From contig NZ_SODI01000001.1 in assembly GCF_004365915.1 (NCBI RefSeq), positions 2,976,001 to 3,040,000 of the forward strand: 64,000 nt of DNA. Direction: 5' to 3'. Below are positions 24,641 through 34,023 of the stretch, piece by piece. The notes beneath the pieces are model-generated. The model saw nothing but the letters and a program-made list of their open reading frames with translations, did not search any database and was not told the DNA's origin. Source of the DNA: Cryobacterium psychrophilum (GTDB lineage Bacteria; Actinomycetota; Actinomycetes; Actinomycetales; Microbacteriaceae). The position numbers were made by a program, and so were the translations under genes. The stretch's first letter is position 1. Every line of letters starts with the position of its first letter.

Positions 24641-26023
24641 ATGGCGTTGTCGTCATCCCCTCGATCGGTCAAGCCGCGCAAGCGCATTGACCGGTCCCAC
24701 TACCTCTACATGGCGGTCGTCGTCGCCGTGCTGCTCGGCATTGTCGTCGGGCTTGTCTGGGGCGGCCCGGATGGCTTCGCCGTGAAGCTCAAGCCCATGG
24801 GTGACGCCTTCGTCAGCCTGATCAAGATGATGATCGCCCCGGTGATCTTCTGCACGATCATTCTGGGCATCGGCTCGATTGCCAAGGCCGCAACGGTGGG
24901 CCGGGTGGGCGGACTCGCCCTCGGCTACTTCGTGATCATGTCGACGTTCGCGCTTGGCATCGGCCTCGTGGTGGGCAACATGATTCAACCCGGATCAGGC
25001 CTCGACCTCTCCGACGCGAGCTACGTGGCCTCGACGGCTCCGGAATCCAGCTTTCTGCTGAGCATCATCCCCACGACCCTGGTCTCCTCGCTCACCTCGG
25101 GCAGCATCCTGCAGACCCTGCTCGTGGCCCTCATCGCCGGTTTTGCCCTGCAGCGGATGGGGCCGGCCGGCCTGCCGATCCTTCAGGGCATCGCACACGT
25201 GCAGGCCCTCGTCTTCCGCATTCTCATCATGATCATGTGGATGGCGCCGCTCGGTGCCTTCGGTGCCATCGCCGCTGTGGTGGGTTCCACCGGAATCCAG
25301 GCCATCGTGAGCCTCTTCACCCTCATGGGTGCGTTCTACGCCACCTGCATCCTGTTCATCGTGGTCATCCTCGGGGGGCTGCTCAAGATCGTCACAGGCG
25401 TGAACATCTTCAAGCTCATGCGCTACCTCGGCCGGGAATACCTGCTCATCGTCTCGACGTCTTCGTCCGAAGCAGCCCTCCCGCGCCTCATCGCCAAGAT
25501 GGAGCACCTCGGAGTGTCGAAGCCCGTCGTGGGCGTCACCGTTCCCGTGGGTTACTCCTTCAACCTTGACGGCACGGCGATCTACCTCACGATGGCGTCG
25601 CTGTTCATCTCCACCGCCATGGGCAAGCCCATGAACCTCGGGGAGCAGGTTGCCCTGCTCCTATTCATGATCATCGCGTCGAAGGGTGCGGCCGGCGTCT
25701 CCGGTGCCGGTCTCGCCACGCTCGCCGCGGGCCTGCAGTCGCACGCTCCCGACCTCGTGGGCGGAGTTGGTTTCATCGTCGGCATCGACCGCTTCATGAG
25801 TGAGGCGCGTGCGCTCACCAACTTCACCGGCAACGCGGTCGCCACCGTGCTGATCGGAACCTGGACGAAGGAGATCGACCGTGACCAGGTGGACCGCGTT
25901 CTGGCCAGGCACGACCCGTTCGACGAGACCACGATGGCGGCGCACCACTCGTTCGAAGCCCCGGTCGACGTAGACGCGCAGACCCTCGCGGAGAGACACA
26001 AGTCGGTAACGATTAACGCCTAG
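24641..26023 (+). CDS. dctA: Dicarboxylate/cation symporter, DctA family
   Basis: 460 residues, dicarboxylate/amino acid:cation symporter. About eight TM helices plus the two re-entrant loops; the serine-rich motif is visible as LIVSTSSSEAALPRLI and the cation/substrate motif as VPVGYSFNLDGTAIYLTMA, with GAAGVSGAGLATLAAGL in the second hairpin. Imports succinate, fumarate or malate, driven by protons or sodium. ATG at 24641 with AAAGGAG upstream. It is divergent from the DcuS/DcuR-like pair, a standard arrangement for substrate-induced uptake. Confidence 0.92.
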   Translation: MALSSSPRSVKPRKRIDRSHYLYMAVVVAVLLGIVVGLVWGGPDGFAVKLKPMGDAFVSLIKMMIAPVIFCTIILGIGSIAKAATVGRVGGLALGYFVIMSTFALGIGLVVGNMIQPGSGLDLSDASYVASTAPESSFLLSIIPTTLVSSLTSGSILQTLLVALIAGFALQRMGPAGLPILQGIAHVQALVFRILIMIMWMAPLGAFGAIAAVVGSTGIQAIVSLFTLMGAFYATCILFIVVILGGLLKIVTGVNIFKLMRYLGREYLLIVSTSSSEAALPRLIAKMEHLGVSKPVVGVTVPVGYSFNLDGTAIYLTMASLFISTAMGKPMNLGEQVALLLFMIIASKGAAGVSGAGLATLAAGLQSHAPDLVGGVGFIVGIDRFMSEARALTNFTGNAVATVLIGTWTKEIDRDQVDRVLARHDPFDETTMAAHHSFEAPVDVDAQTLAERHKSVTINA

Positions 26024-26298
26024 TCCCGCGTGAAACAGGGGTTCTGCCGGGCGTTTGTCTCCGGTGGTGCCCCGGTTTCGGGTGCACTAAAAATACCCTT
26101 GTGCTACCATCAGGGAATGGATTCACGACCCATTCACCAGAACGCGCCCACGCCCTTCCGCCGCGTCACATGCGGTGGAATCGACGTGGACGTATGGTGC
26201 GGCCTTGACGGACGCGATCCCATGATCGCCCCAGCCCACGCCCGACTGTCGGCGTCCGGCCGGTCACGACCCACCCGTTCGACACGAGCGAGTACCCG
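26024..26298. other. Leader region upstream of proV
   Basis: 275 bp. A plus-strand frame from an ATG at about 26117 (MDSRPIHQNAPTPF) runs to 26347 and overlaps the proV start region; it looks like chance or a leader peptide. An AT-rich patch at 26085-26095 may hold the promoter. No known riboswitch pattern recognised. Confidence 0.35.
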
Positions 26299-27630
26299 AT
26301 GCATCGACCGAAAAACGTCGAACTCGGAGTGCCCCGGAGAACTTTGACCGAAACAATTGCCGTTAGAGCAGAACATCTGTACAAGGCATTCGGCCGACGC
26401 CCGAATGAGATCGTCAAGCAGCTTGAGGCCGGAAAAAGTCGCGCCGAAATCTCACACCTCGGAGTCGCTGCCGTCATCGACGCATCTTTTGAAGTGAAGA
26501 AGGGTGAGATCTTTGTGGTCATGGGCCTGTCCGGCTCCGGAAAATCCACGTTGATCCGCATGCTCAACGGTCTGTGGGACGCCACTTCAGGCAGCGTCAC
26601 CATCGGTGACACCAACATTGCCGGCGTTTCAGGCGCGGAACTGCGCGACGTGCGACGCAAGAGCGTCTCCATGGTGTTCCAGCACTTCGCCCTGCTGCCG
26701 CACCGCACGGTGATCGACAACGTTGCCTACGGCCTCGAGATCCAGGGCATGTCCCGCGAGCAACGCCTGACCAAGGCGCGCACCATCATCCATCTCGTCG
26801 GGCTCGACGGCTGGGCCGACCGCCTGCCGTCCGAACTCTCCGGTGGAATGCAGCAGCGGGTCGGCCTCGGCCGTGCGCTCGCCGCCGACACCGATGTGCT
26901 CCTGATGGACGAGGCCTTCTCGGCTCTCGACCCGCTCATCCGCCGCGAAATGCAGGAACAGCTCGTCGAGCTGCAGGCCGACCTGGGCAAGACCATCATC
27001 TTCATCACTCACGACCTCAACGAGGCCATGTTCCTCGGCGACCGCATTGCGGTTATGCGCGACGGCCGGATCGTTCAGATCGGCACGCCGGAAGAGATCC
27101 TCACCGACCCGGCCAACGACTACGTTGCCCAGTTTGTGCAGGACGTCGACCGCGCCCGGGTGCTGACTGCTGCCAGCGTGATGGAGCCGGGACGCGCCGT
27201 GGTCACGACCAACGGTGGCCCGCGTGCGGCCCTCCGCACCATGCGCGATTTCCAGACCTCCGCCGCTTTCGTGCTCAACCGCGACGGCAGCTTCGTCGGC
27301 ATCGTGCGCGACCAGGACGTGCTCAAGCTCGTCAAAGCGGGAGAGACCGACCTGCGCAAGATCATTCTCGACAACGCGGTCTCCGTCAGCCCGGACACCC
27401 CGCTGGTCGACCTGGTCGAACCGTCGGTCGAGAGTGCCATGGCCATCGCCGTCGTCGACGAGAAGAAGCGCCTGCTCGGCGTCATTCCGCGGGTGACCTT
27501 GCTGGCCGCGCTCGGCAACGTGAACACGAACACGGGCACTCTGCCCGTGATCGAACCGCCGTCGACCATCTCCACCAGCGTGATGACTGAAACCCTGCTC
27601 GAAACAGACTCGGAAGGAAACGACCTGTGA
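26299..27630 (+). CDS. proV: Glycine betaine/proline ABC transporter ATP-binding protein
   Basis: 443 residues. ABC ATPase domain: Walker A GLSGSGKST near residue 75, signature LSGGMQQRVGLGRAL, Walker B VLLMDEAFSALD, H-loop FITHDLNEA. The C-terminal third (about 285-410) looks like the paired CBS domains of ProV/OpuAA that sense ionic strength. The N-terminal AFGRRPNEIVKQLEAGKSR is characteristic of ProV. Powers osmoprotectant uptake with the ProW permease and binding lipoprotein. The start is uncertain: ATG at 26299 lacks a clear site; a TTG at 26344 follows GGAG. Its stop overlaps the proW GTG. Confidence 0.92.
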   Translation: MHRPKNVELGVPRRTLTETIAVRAEHLYKAFGRRPNEIVKQLEAGKSRAEISHLGVAAVIDASFEVKKGEIFVVMGLSGSGKSTLIRMLNGLWDATSGSVTIGDTNIAGVSGAELRDVRRKSVSMVFQHFALLPHRTVIDNVAYGLEIQGMSREQRLTKARTIIHLVGLDGWADRLPSELSGGMQQRVGLGRALAADTDVLLMDEAFSALDPLIRREMQEQLVELQADLGKTIIFITHDLNEAMFLGDRIAVMRDGRIVQIGTPEEILTDPANDYVAQFVQDVDRARVLTAASVMEPGRAVVTTNGGPRAALRTMRDFQTSAAFVLNRDGSFVGIVRDQDVLKLVKAGETDLRKIILDNAVSVSPDTPLVDLVEPSVESAMAIAVVDEKKRLLGVIPRVTLLAALGNVNTNTGTLPVIEPPSTISTSVMTETLLETDSEGNDL

Positions 27631-28589
27631 ACGACTTCCGCATTCCCCTCGGAACCTGGGTTGAAGGTTTTGTTGACTGGGTCACCAACACCTTCGGCTT
27701 GCTCTTCGACATCATCCGCGCCGTCTTCAAGGGCGCCTTCGAGGGCGTCGACTTCCTGCTGGTCTCACCGCCCTTCTGGGTGATCATCGTTCTCGCTGCC
27801 GCGTTGGCCTATGCGACCCGAGGATGGAAATTCGCCGTCGGTACCGTCGTCGGGCTGACCCTGATCCTGGGCGTCGACCAGTGGGAGAACGCGATGGACA
27901 CCCTCGCCCTGGTGCTCGTTGCCAGCGTTATCGCGATCGCCATCAGCGTTCCGCTGGGAATCCTGGCCGCCAAGTCGTCCGCCGCGTCGGCCGCCATTAG
28001 GCCGGTGCTCGACTTCATGCAGACCATGCCGGCCTTCGTCTACCTGATCCCGGCGCTCATTCTGTTCAGGATCGGTGTCGTCCCCGGAATCGTTGCAACC
28101 ATCATCTTCGCGATGGCACCGGGCGTGCGCCTGACCGAACTCGGCATCCGCGGCGTCGACCATGAGGTCGTCGAGGCGGGGCAGGCCTTCGGAGCGTCGC
28201 CGTCGCGCATCCTGCGTCAGATTCAGCTGCCCCTTGCCATGCCGACCATCATGGCCGGTATCAACCAGGTCATCATGCTGTCCCTGTCCATGGTCGTCAT
28301 CGCCGGCATGGTCGGTGCCGGAGGCCTCGGCGCACAGGTCGTCGCTGCCCTCAACCGCATCGACGTGGCTCTCGGCTTCGAAGCCGGTCTCGCCGTGGTG
28401 ATCCTCGCGATCTACCTCGATCGTCTGACGGCAGCGCTCGGCAAGGGTGGCACTCCACTGGGCCACTACCTCACGGCACGCAAGCGACGCCGGCAGACCG
28501 CCGCGGCTGCAACTGAGAAGGCGCAGGACCAGCAGGACCAGCAGGACCAGCAGGCCCCTCAGCTCGCCGGCACGACAGCCCGAGCCTGA
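27627..28589 (+). CDS. proW: Glycine betaine/proline ABC transporter permease
   Basis: 320 residues. N-terminal segment with two hydrophobic stretches, then the BPD_transp_1 domain (about 85-285) with the EAA loop as VVEAGQAFGASPSRILRQIQ. FMQTMPAFVYLIPALILFRI is typical of ProW/OpuAB. Ends in a Gln/Asp-rich cytoplasmic tail with repeated QDQ units. Starts at GTG 27627 in a GTGA overlap with proV. Forms the membrane channel of the transporter. Confidence 0.93.
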   Translation: MNDFRIPLGTWVEGFVDWVTNTFGLLFDIIRAVFKGAFEGVDFLLVSPPFWVIIVLAAALAYATRGWKFAVGTVVGLTLILGVDQWENAMDTLALVLVASVIAIAISVPLGILAAKSSAASAAIRPVLDFMQTMPAFVYLIPALILFRIGVVPGIVATIIFAMAPGVRLTELGIRGVDHEVVEAGQAFGASPSRILRQIQLPLAMPTIMAGINQVIMLSLSMVVIAGMVGAGGLGAQVVAALNRIDVALGFEAGLAVVILAIYLDRLTAALGKGGTPLGHYLTARKRRRQTAAAATEKAQDQQDQQDQQAPQLAGTTARA

Positions 28590-28697
28590 CCCCAACTTCA
28601 CGGATGCACCCGTATTCGTGGCAAAATGTGCGGTTTCCGCATGCACCAGGAAGTATCCCGGTCGCCCGCAGCAGGGCGACACAAGAAAGGAAGACAC

Positions 28698-29591
28698 ATG
28701 AACAAGCGTTCACGTACTCTCATAGCGATGGGAGCCGCTGGGCTCCTCGCTTTGACCGGCTGTGCGGCAGAAGCCGATTCCACGGTCGGAGACGGAAACT
28801 CCGACAAGAAAGACATCAAGATTGCCGTCTTCAACGGCTGGGACGAGGGCGTCGCGTCCTCCGAGCTGTGGAAGGCCATTCTCGATGAGAAGGGCTACAA
28901 CGCCGAGCTGAAGTATGCGGATGTCGCACCCGTGTTCTCTGGTCTGTCCACCGGTGACTATGACTTCACCCTCGATGTCTGGGCGCCCAACACCCACGCG
29001 TCGTACATCGAGGAATACCAGGACGGCATCACCGACCTCGGCGCGTGGAACGATGAGGCCAAGCTCACCATCGCGGTGAACGAGGATGCCCCCATCGATT
29101 CCTTGTCCGAGCTCGCCGCGAACGCGGACAAGTTCAACAACCGCATTGTCGGTATTGAGCCTGGCGCCGGTCTGACCAAGGCAGTGAACGAGGAAGTCAT
29201 CCCCGGCTACGGCCTGGAAGACATGGAATTCCTAACGTCCTCAACGGCAGCCATGCTGACCGAGCTGACCGCCGCAACGGAAGCCGGCGAGAACATCGTC
29301 GTCACCCTGTGGCAGCCGCACTGGGTCTACAGCGCCCTGGGCATCAAGAACCTTGAAGACCCTGAGGGAGCGCTCGGCGACGCCGAGGGCCTGCACGCGT
29401 ACGGCAAGTCGGATTTCGCGACGGACTTCCCCCAGGCCGCAAAGTGGCTCGGCGACTACAAGATGGACCTCGACCAGCTCGGTTCGCTCGAGAAGGCCAT
29501 GTTCGTCGACTACGACGGCAGCGATTATGAGCCGATCGTAGCGAAGTGGATCGAAGACAACCAGGAGTACGTCGACTCGCTCACGAGCTAG
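28698..29591 (+). CDS. proX: Glycine betaine-binding lipoprotein
   Basis: 297 residues. Signal peptide with lipobox LLALTGC at about residue 20, so it is anchored on the outer face of the membrane; mature OpuAC-type domain follows (DIKIAVFNGWDEGVASSELW, GDYDFTLDVWAPNTHASYI, VVTLWQPHWVYSAL). Trp residues of these motifs form the betaine cage in the family. ATG at 28698 with AAAGGAAG upstream; an upstream in-frame ATG (28626) is ignored because the signal peptide starts here. Third gene of the osmoprotectant operon. Confidence 0.92.
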   Translation: MNKRSRTLIAMGAAGLLALTGCAAEADSTVGDGNSDKKDIKIAVFNGWDEGVASSELWKAILDEKGYNAELKYADVAPVFSGLSTGDYDFTLDVWAPNTHASYIEEYQDGITDLGAWNDEAKLTIAVNEDAPIDSLSELAANADKFNNRIVGIEPGAGLTKAVNEEVIPGYGLEDMEFLTSSTAAMLTELTAATEAGENIVVTLWQPHWVYSALGIKNLEDPEGALGDAEGLHAYGKSDFATDFPQAAKWLGDYKMDLDQLGSLEKAMFVDYDGSDYEPIVAKWIEDNQEYVDSLTS

Positions 29592-29604
29592 TCACCTGAT
29601 TGTC

Positions 29605-29745
29605 TGAGAAGGCCCGCGTCGTATGACGCGGGCCTTCTCAGTGCCCGGCCCAATAACACAGAGTCCGCGTCGTATGGCGCGGGCGCTGTGTATGCCCGGC
29701 ACACAACACAGAAGGCCCGCGTCATACGACGCGGGCCTTCTGTGT
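29605..29745. terminator. Array of three tandem palindromes between convergent genes
   Basis: Three hairpins about 50 bp apart: 29605-29640 (16-bp perfect stem, loop GTAT), 29656-29691 (same core with mismatches), 29706-29745 (18-bp perfect stem, loop ATAC). All share a GGCCCGCGTC/GACGCGGGCC core, and the spacers also resemble each other (TGCCCGGC...ACACAG), so this is a roughly 50-bp unit repeated three times. Placed between convergent genes, it should act as a bidirectional terminator. Confidence 0.8.
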
Positions 29746-29795
29746 GTACCTGGCTCGGATGCTGGTTCCTGTGAACCAGACCCGCCAGAAGTGGC

Positions 29796-30164
29796 TTATT
29801 CGGCCTGGAGCTCGCTGATCTGGTGCAGCCAGCCGTCGAACAGGGTGTCATCGAGGTCGTCGGGGCCGTGCAGCTTGAACTCGCTCATCTCGGCTGATCC
29901 GCTCGCATTGAGCTTGCCTGAGGCATCGCTGATCGCCTGGCCGCGCCAGAACAGCACGGTGACGAACGTGGGGTACGCCTTGATGCCAGCGACCGGAATT
30001 CCGTCATCCAGCCAGACCGGATGCCCGTGCCACAGCTCCGTGGAGGTCTCCGGCAGCCCCATGTCGAACTTCGCCCGCAGGGCGGTGACGACGCTCGCAA
30101 GCGGCTCGCTCTGCTTCTCGACGTAAGCGGCTATGGTCGTTGCCGCCGGGATGGGGGCAGTCAT
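29796..30164 (-). CDS. DUF1801-like protein
   Basis: 122 residues of the YdhG/DUF1801 type (iron chaperone-like fold): YVEKQSEPLASVVTALRAKF, ELWHGHPVWLDDGIPVAGIK, VTVLFWRGQAI. Function unknown. The ATG at 30162-30164 fits homologues; the frame is open 180 nt further upstream without a clear site. Convergent with proX across the hairpin array. Confidence 0.75.
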   Translation of the reverse strand: MTAPIPAATTIAAYVEKQSEPLASVVTALRAKFDMGLPETSTELWHGHPVWLDDGIPVAGIKAYPTFVTVLFWRGQAISDASGKLNASGSAEMSEFKLHGPDDLDDTLFDGWLHQISELQAE

Positions 30165-30398
30165 AGCGGGGAGAGTGGAGGGTGTGGGGTCCAGCGTGGA
30201 TGTCAGGTGATCCTCTTTCGTTAGTAAATAGTTGTCTCCTAACACTCTGTCATGGATGCGCAAGAAGACTCTGACCGCACACTCAGGTTTGCAGTCAGTT
30301 CTCACGCACGGCTGGTAGCCGTCGTGTTCCAGGGCATCTCCCACACACCGGACAGTCTCTTAGACTTACAGGTCTGAGCCTCTATTGAAGGGTTGTAC

Positions 30399-31802
30399 GT
30401 GCCCGACGCTGTTAGATCACCCATTCACGCCCGCCGCAACCGGTTTCGCCGGGTGTTCGCCTCCCGGGGAGTGTTGCTGGTGGCATTCGCCTTCTCCGTG
30501 ATGGCTGACCCCGTGTCGTCTGTCGCCTATGCGGTTGAGGCGGCCCTGCGGGCGCTGGGCGGCGACCTTTCGCTGTTGCTGGCCACGATGGGTCTCGTGG
30601 TCGCGATCATCGCCCTCGTCATCGTGAATTACCGCCAACTGATCTCGCGCTATCCCAAGGGCGGTGGGGCATCCGCCGCAGTCGGTCAAGCCTTTGGCGA
30701 CGGCTGGTCGTTCATCCCGATTGGCGCTCTTGTGGTGGACTTCGTCCTGACGATCGCCGTGAGCGTTTCAGCCGGAGCATCGGCTGCAATCGCCTACTTT
30801 CCGGCGCTCGCCCCGTGGCGGATCGAAATAGCCACTGTTTTGTTGCTCGTCGTCGCAGCGGCGACGCTGTTCGGACATCTCGGTCGCGTCATCTTCGCCG
30901 GAATGACCCTCACTTTCATCGTGCTGACAGCCGCGGTCCTGCTCTACGGGCTGGGAGTCACGCCACAGGCGATGGGAACGATCACCGACACCGCTCCCCA
31001 CGTACCGATCGTGGCCGTGCTGCTTGCCTTCCCGGTCGCTATGGCCCTGGCCACCGGGGTCGAGGCCCCATCCACGGCCATCGCCGAGCTCGGCCAACTC
31101 GACGATGCCGGCCGGCGGCGGTTCGGGAGGCTCACCCTGTGGCTGACGCTTGGCGTGGTCGGCACCATAACAATCGGGCTCGCCGTCGAGCTGGTACACC
31201 TCAGGATCGGAATCCCGGGGCCGAACACAACCCAAATCGCTGAGCTTGCCCGGGTGGTGGCACCCGCGCCGCTCTTTGGCGCCTTCCAGCTGGCCACCGC
31301 CTTGCTGTTGCTCGCGGCCGCGAGTTCGGCGTTTCAGGCCGGGCCGGGGATGCTCAAGGCGCTTGCTCGGCACGCCCGATCGGACGGCCGGATCGTCGGG
31401 ATCCTGCCGGCGGCCCTGGGACGTACCAATAGTCGGCAAACACCGTTTTGGGGAGTGGCGACCTTTACCGTCCTGTCGGCGGCGATCGTGATCATCGCCG
31501 GCGCCAGTGATCAGAGCCTGGTCTTGTTCTATGCCGTGGCCGTGTTCTTGAGCTTCCTGGGCGGGCTGCTGGCCATGGCCAGGTTCTCGTTTCGGGAGGG
31601 GCGGCGGGCCTCCCTCTTCTTGAACGTTGTGGGGGCGGTCGTCGTGTTGTTCACGCTGATCATGAACCTGTCGCGCGGCCTGCCGCTGATCAGTCTCGGG
31701 GCAGCCCTGGTGATCTCAACCGTCTTGCACCAGATTTGGGTTCGGTCGGGCCGGCCCGAGGGCGTGCGCAGCATCCAGGCGGCCAGCACCGTCAAGTCCT
31801 GA
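30399..31802 (+). CDS. APC family amino acid permease-like transporter
   Basis: 467 residues with about twelve TM segments, APC superfamily. The N-terminal region FAFSVMADPVSSVAYAVEAA and YRQLISRYPKGGGASAAVGQ matches the family's first helices and loop (SRYPKGGG). GTG at 30399 is chosen because GAAGGG lies 6 nt upstream; a TTG at 30393 is also in frame. Substrate unknown; amino acids or potassium-like KUP-related transport both occur in relatives. Stands alone. Confidence 0.85.
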   Translation: MPDAVRSPIHARRNRFRRVFASRGVLLVAFAFSVMADPVSSVAYAVEAALRALGGDLSLLLATMGLVVAIIALVIVNYRQLISRYPKGGGASAAVGQAFGDGWSFIPIGALVVDFVLTIAVSVSAGASAAIAYFPALAPWRIEIATVLLLVVAAATLFGHLGRVIFAGMTLTFIVLTAAVLLYGLGVTPQAMGTITDTAPHVPIVAVLLAFPVAMALATGVEAPSTAIAELGQLDDAGRRRFGRLTLWLTLGVVGTITIGLAVELVHLRIGIPGPNTTQIAELARVVAPAPLFGAFQLATALLLLAAASSAFQAGPGMLKALARHARSDGRIVGILPAALGRTNSRQTPFWGVATFTVLSAAIVIIAGASDQSLVLFYAVAVFLSFLGGLLAMARFSFREGRRASLFLNVVGAVVVLFTLIMNLSRGLPLISLGAALVISTVLHQIWVRSGRPEGVRSIQAASTVKS

Positions 31803-31851
31803 CTCCAGGCATCGTCGGCTCAGTGTCGGTGGGTGCTGTCACACTTGTTTC

Positions 31852-33324
31852 ATGACAACCACCATTGACGGTGTTTTCGTTGATCTGACCGGGTCTCTGG
31901 CCCGGTCAGGTATATCCGCGGCGTCTTTCGCGGAGTTGTCCGACGACGAGTCGGAGAACACCCACCGGGCCATTGCCCAGCTCGCTCGCGAGGTCGCCAA
32001 GTACGTCGCACTGTCGGCCGCGAACGTCGCCTGCCGCTCCGACTGGGCGCTCGGCCGGGAAGGCCTCGCGCGCAAGAAGGGCTACGCCAGCGCAGAGGAC
32101 TACGTGCAGGCCTTGGGTGGTGGCGGCGGCAGCACCAAAGCGGACACCCGCCGCCTGATCGAGGCCGGCACGATGGCCGCCGAAGCCGAAACCGCCCGGG
32201 CCAGGCAGGAGCAGGCCGACCGGCTGGCCCTGGCGCATCCGGAAGCGCCGCCGGTAGCCGTGCACACGCCGTGGTTCGCGCCGCTCGGCTCCGCCGTCAC
32301 CGACGGAACCCTCAGCACCGACGCCGCCACGGCCATCCGCCGGGGCCTCGGTGAACCGGCGATCGGGGTGACCGATGAGATGCTCGCCGACGCGGTCGTC
32401 GCCCTGATCGCCGAGTGCCGCAGCGTGAACGCCGACCAGGCGGCGAAGGTGGCGCGGCAGTGCCGAGACTCCATTGATGCCGCTGGTGTCGCCTCTCGCG
32501 CCGACGCCATGCGCGCCCGGCAGTACCTCCGGGTCTGGGACAAGCCCGACGGGATGCTGCACGGCAGCTTCGAGTTGGATCCGGAGAACGGTTCGTATTT
32601 CAAGGACTTTCTGTTGCAGATCACCGGCCCCCGCCAAGGTGGGCCGCGGTTTGTGGAGAAGGGTGAGAAGGAGCGGGCGCAGCGCATCATCGCCGACCCG
32701 CGGTCAACGGACCAGATCGCCGCCGAAGCACTGATCGAGGTGATCAAGGTCGCCGCGGCCGCCGACCCCGGCACGCTGTTCGGCCGTATCCGTCCCTCGG
32801 TCAAACTCGTCCTCACTGAGGCGCCAACACCGGCCCCCAGGCCGGACACCCCGGGCCCACTGCTTCTGCGGAACGGGTTCATCGAAGGAACCCCGGACGC
32901 GGTCCCGGCAACCACGATCGACCGAACCATGTGCAACACCGGCTTCACCCCGGTGCTGTTCAGCCGAGACGGCACGGTGCTCGACGTCGGACGCGAACAG
33001 CGTCTCTTCACCCAGGCGCAACGCGCGGCACTCGCGCTCCGTGACGGCGGGTGCATGTGGCCGGACTGCCACCGACCACCCTCCTATTCCGAAGCCCACC
33101 ACCTGCACGGATGGGACGGTGGGGGCCTGACCAACGTCGAAGACGGCATCCTGCTCTGCGCCCGCGATCACCTCCGCCTGCACAATGATGCATGGGAGGC
33201 CACTCGCATCGGCAGGGAATACTGGCTGATCCCACCACCGGCCGCCGATACCACCCGAACCCCCATCCGCCTGGTCAGCAAATCAGCACTCTTACCAGGT
33301 TCACCACTCCGTCAACACGCCTGA
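31852..33324 (+). CDS. HNH endonuclease signature protein, 13E12 repeat (DUF222) family
   Basis: 490 residues. N-terminal DUF222/13E12 helical domain (about 30-330) and a C-terminal HNH nuclease: GGCMWPDCHRPPSYSEAHHL then GGLTNVEDGILLCARDHLRLH, holding C-x-x-x-C, the HH pair and the final Cys/His. These proteins are multicopy in Actinobacteria and behave like selfish or mobile endonuclease genes (REP13E12 in mycobacteria). ATG at 31852. No recognisable terminal repeats around it here. Confidence 0.9.
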   Translation: MTTTIDGVFVDLTGSLARSGISAASFAELSDDESENTHRAIAQLAREVAKYVALSAANVACRSDWALGREGLARKKGYASAEDYVQALGGGGGSTKADTRRLIEAGTMAAEAETARARQEQADRLALAHPEAPPVAVHTPWFAPLGSAVTDGTLSTDAATAIRRGLGEPAIGVTDEMLADAVVALIAECRSVNADQAAKVARQCRDSIDAAGVASRADAMRARQYLRVWDKPDGMLHGSFELDPENGSYFKDFLLQITGPRQGGPRFVEKGEKERAQRIIADPRSTDQIAAEALIEVIKVAAAADPGTLFGRIRPSVKLVLTEAPTPAPRPDTPGPLLLRNGFIEGTPDAVPATTIDRTMCNTGFTPVLFSRDGTVLDVGREQRLFTQAQRAALALRDGGCMWPDCHRPPSYSEAHHLHGWDGGGLTNVEDGILLCARDHLRLHNDAWEATRIGREYWLIPPPAADTTRTPIRLVSKSALLPGSPLRQHA

Positions 33325-33381
33325 ACACGAGCGCAACGTCGCGGTAGTCGGCCGCACCACCAACGCGCCGGCCGGTTGTGG

Positions 33382-33942
33382 CTAGGCCTGAAGGTCGGCG
33401 GCCTGCCGCTCGCGGAACGCGATCATGTTCATGCGGTTGCCGCAGCGCACACTGCAGAACCGCTTGGAGCCATTGCGGGAGAGATCCAGCACCAGGCCGA
33501 TGCAGGCATCCGCCGCGCACATTCGCAGGCGCCCCATTTCGTCGCTGCGGATCACGTCGATCAGGGCCAGGGCCGCCTCGACGCGCATGCGCTCCCCGAG
33601 CGGCGCCTCGGGAACGGTCGCGTGCAGGTGCCAGTCCGACACGTCGTGGCGCGCGAGCTGGGGGAGAGCGTTCGCCTCGAGCAGCATGCGGTTTACCTCG
33701 AGCACGGCGCTGTCTCGGTCGAGGGTCCAGACCCGGCGCATCAGGGCGCGGGTCTGCCGCACATCAAACAGCTCTGCCTCGTCGCCGTCAATGCGGCCGG
33801 TGAAGGGAATCGAGGTGAGAAGGGCGGCGAGATCGGCGACCGTCTCCAGCTCGTCGCGACCGCTCGGGGAGGCGCCGGGATCGCTATTGCCGAGCGCCAC
33901 CAGGAATTCGAGAGCCTCCTCGGTGTCAGGGGCAAAATGCAA
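33382..33942 (-). CDS. CGNR zinc finger / ABATE domain regulator
   Basis: 186 residues. N-terminal ABATE-type stress domain and a C-terminal CGNR zinc finger: C-A-A-D-A-C then RFCSVRCGNRMNMIAFRER. Such proteins are putative stress-response transcription regulators. The start is TTG at 33940-33942 with AAGGAG 5 nt upstream. It is divergent from an EamA exporter with only about 80 bp between, so it probably controls that gene, an arrangement often seen in Actinobacteria. Confidence 0.88.
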   Translation of the reverse strand: MHFAPDTEEALEFLVALGNSDPGASPSGRDELETVADLAALLTSIPFTGRIDGDEAELFDVRQTRALMRRVWTLDRDSAVLEVNRMLLEANALPQLARHDVSDWHLHATVPEAPLGERMRVEAALALIDVIRSDEMGRLRMCAADACIGLVLDLSRNGSKRFCSVRCGNRMNMIAFRERQAADLQA

Positions 33943-34023
33943 GTTGACTCCTTATAGCTTCGGTTGTACTGTCAGTGGCATCAGCCAGTTTAGACCATGA
34001 CGGGCTTGTTCGAAGGGCTCCTC

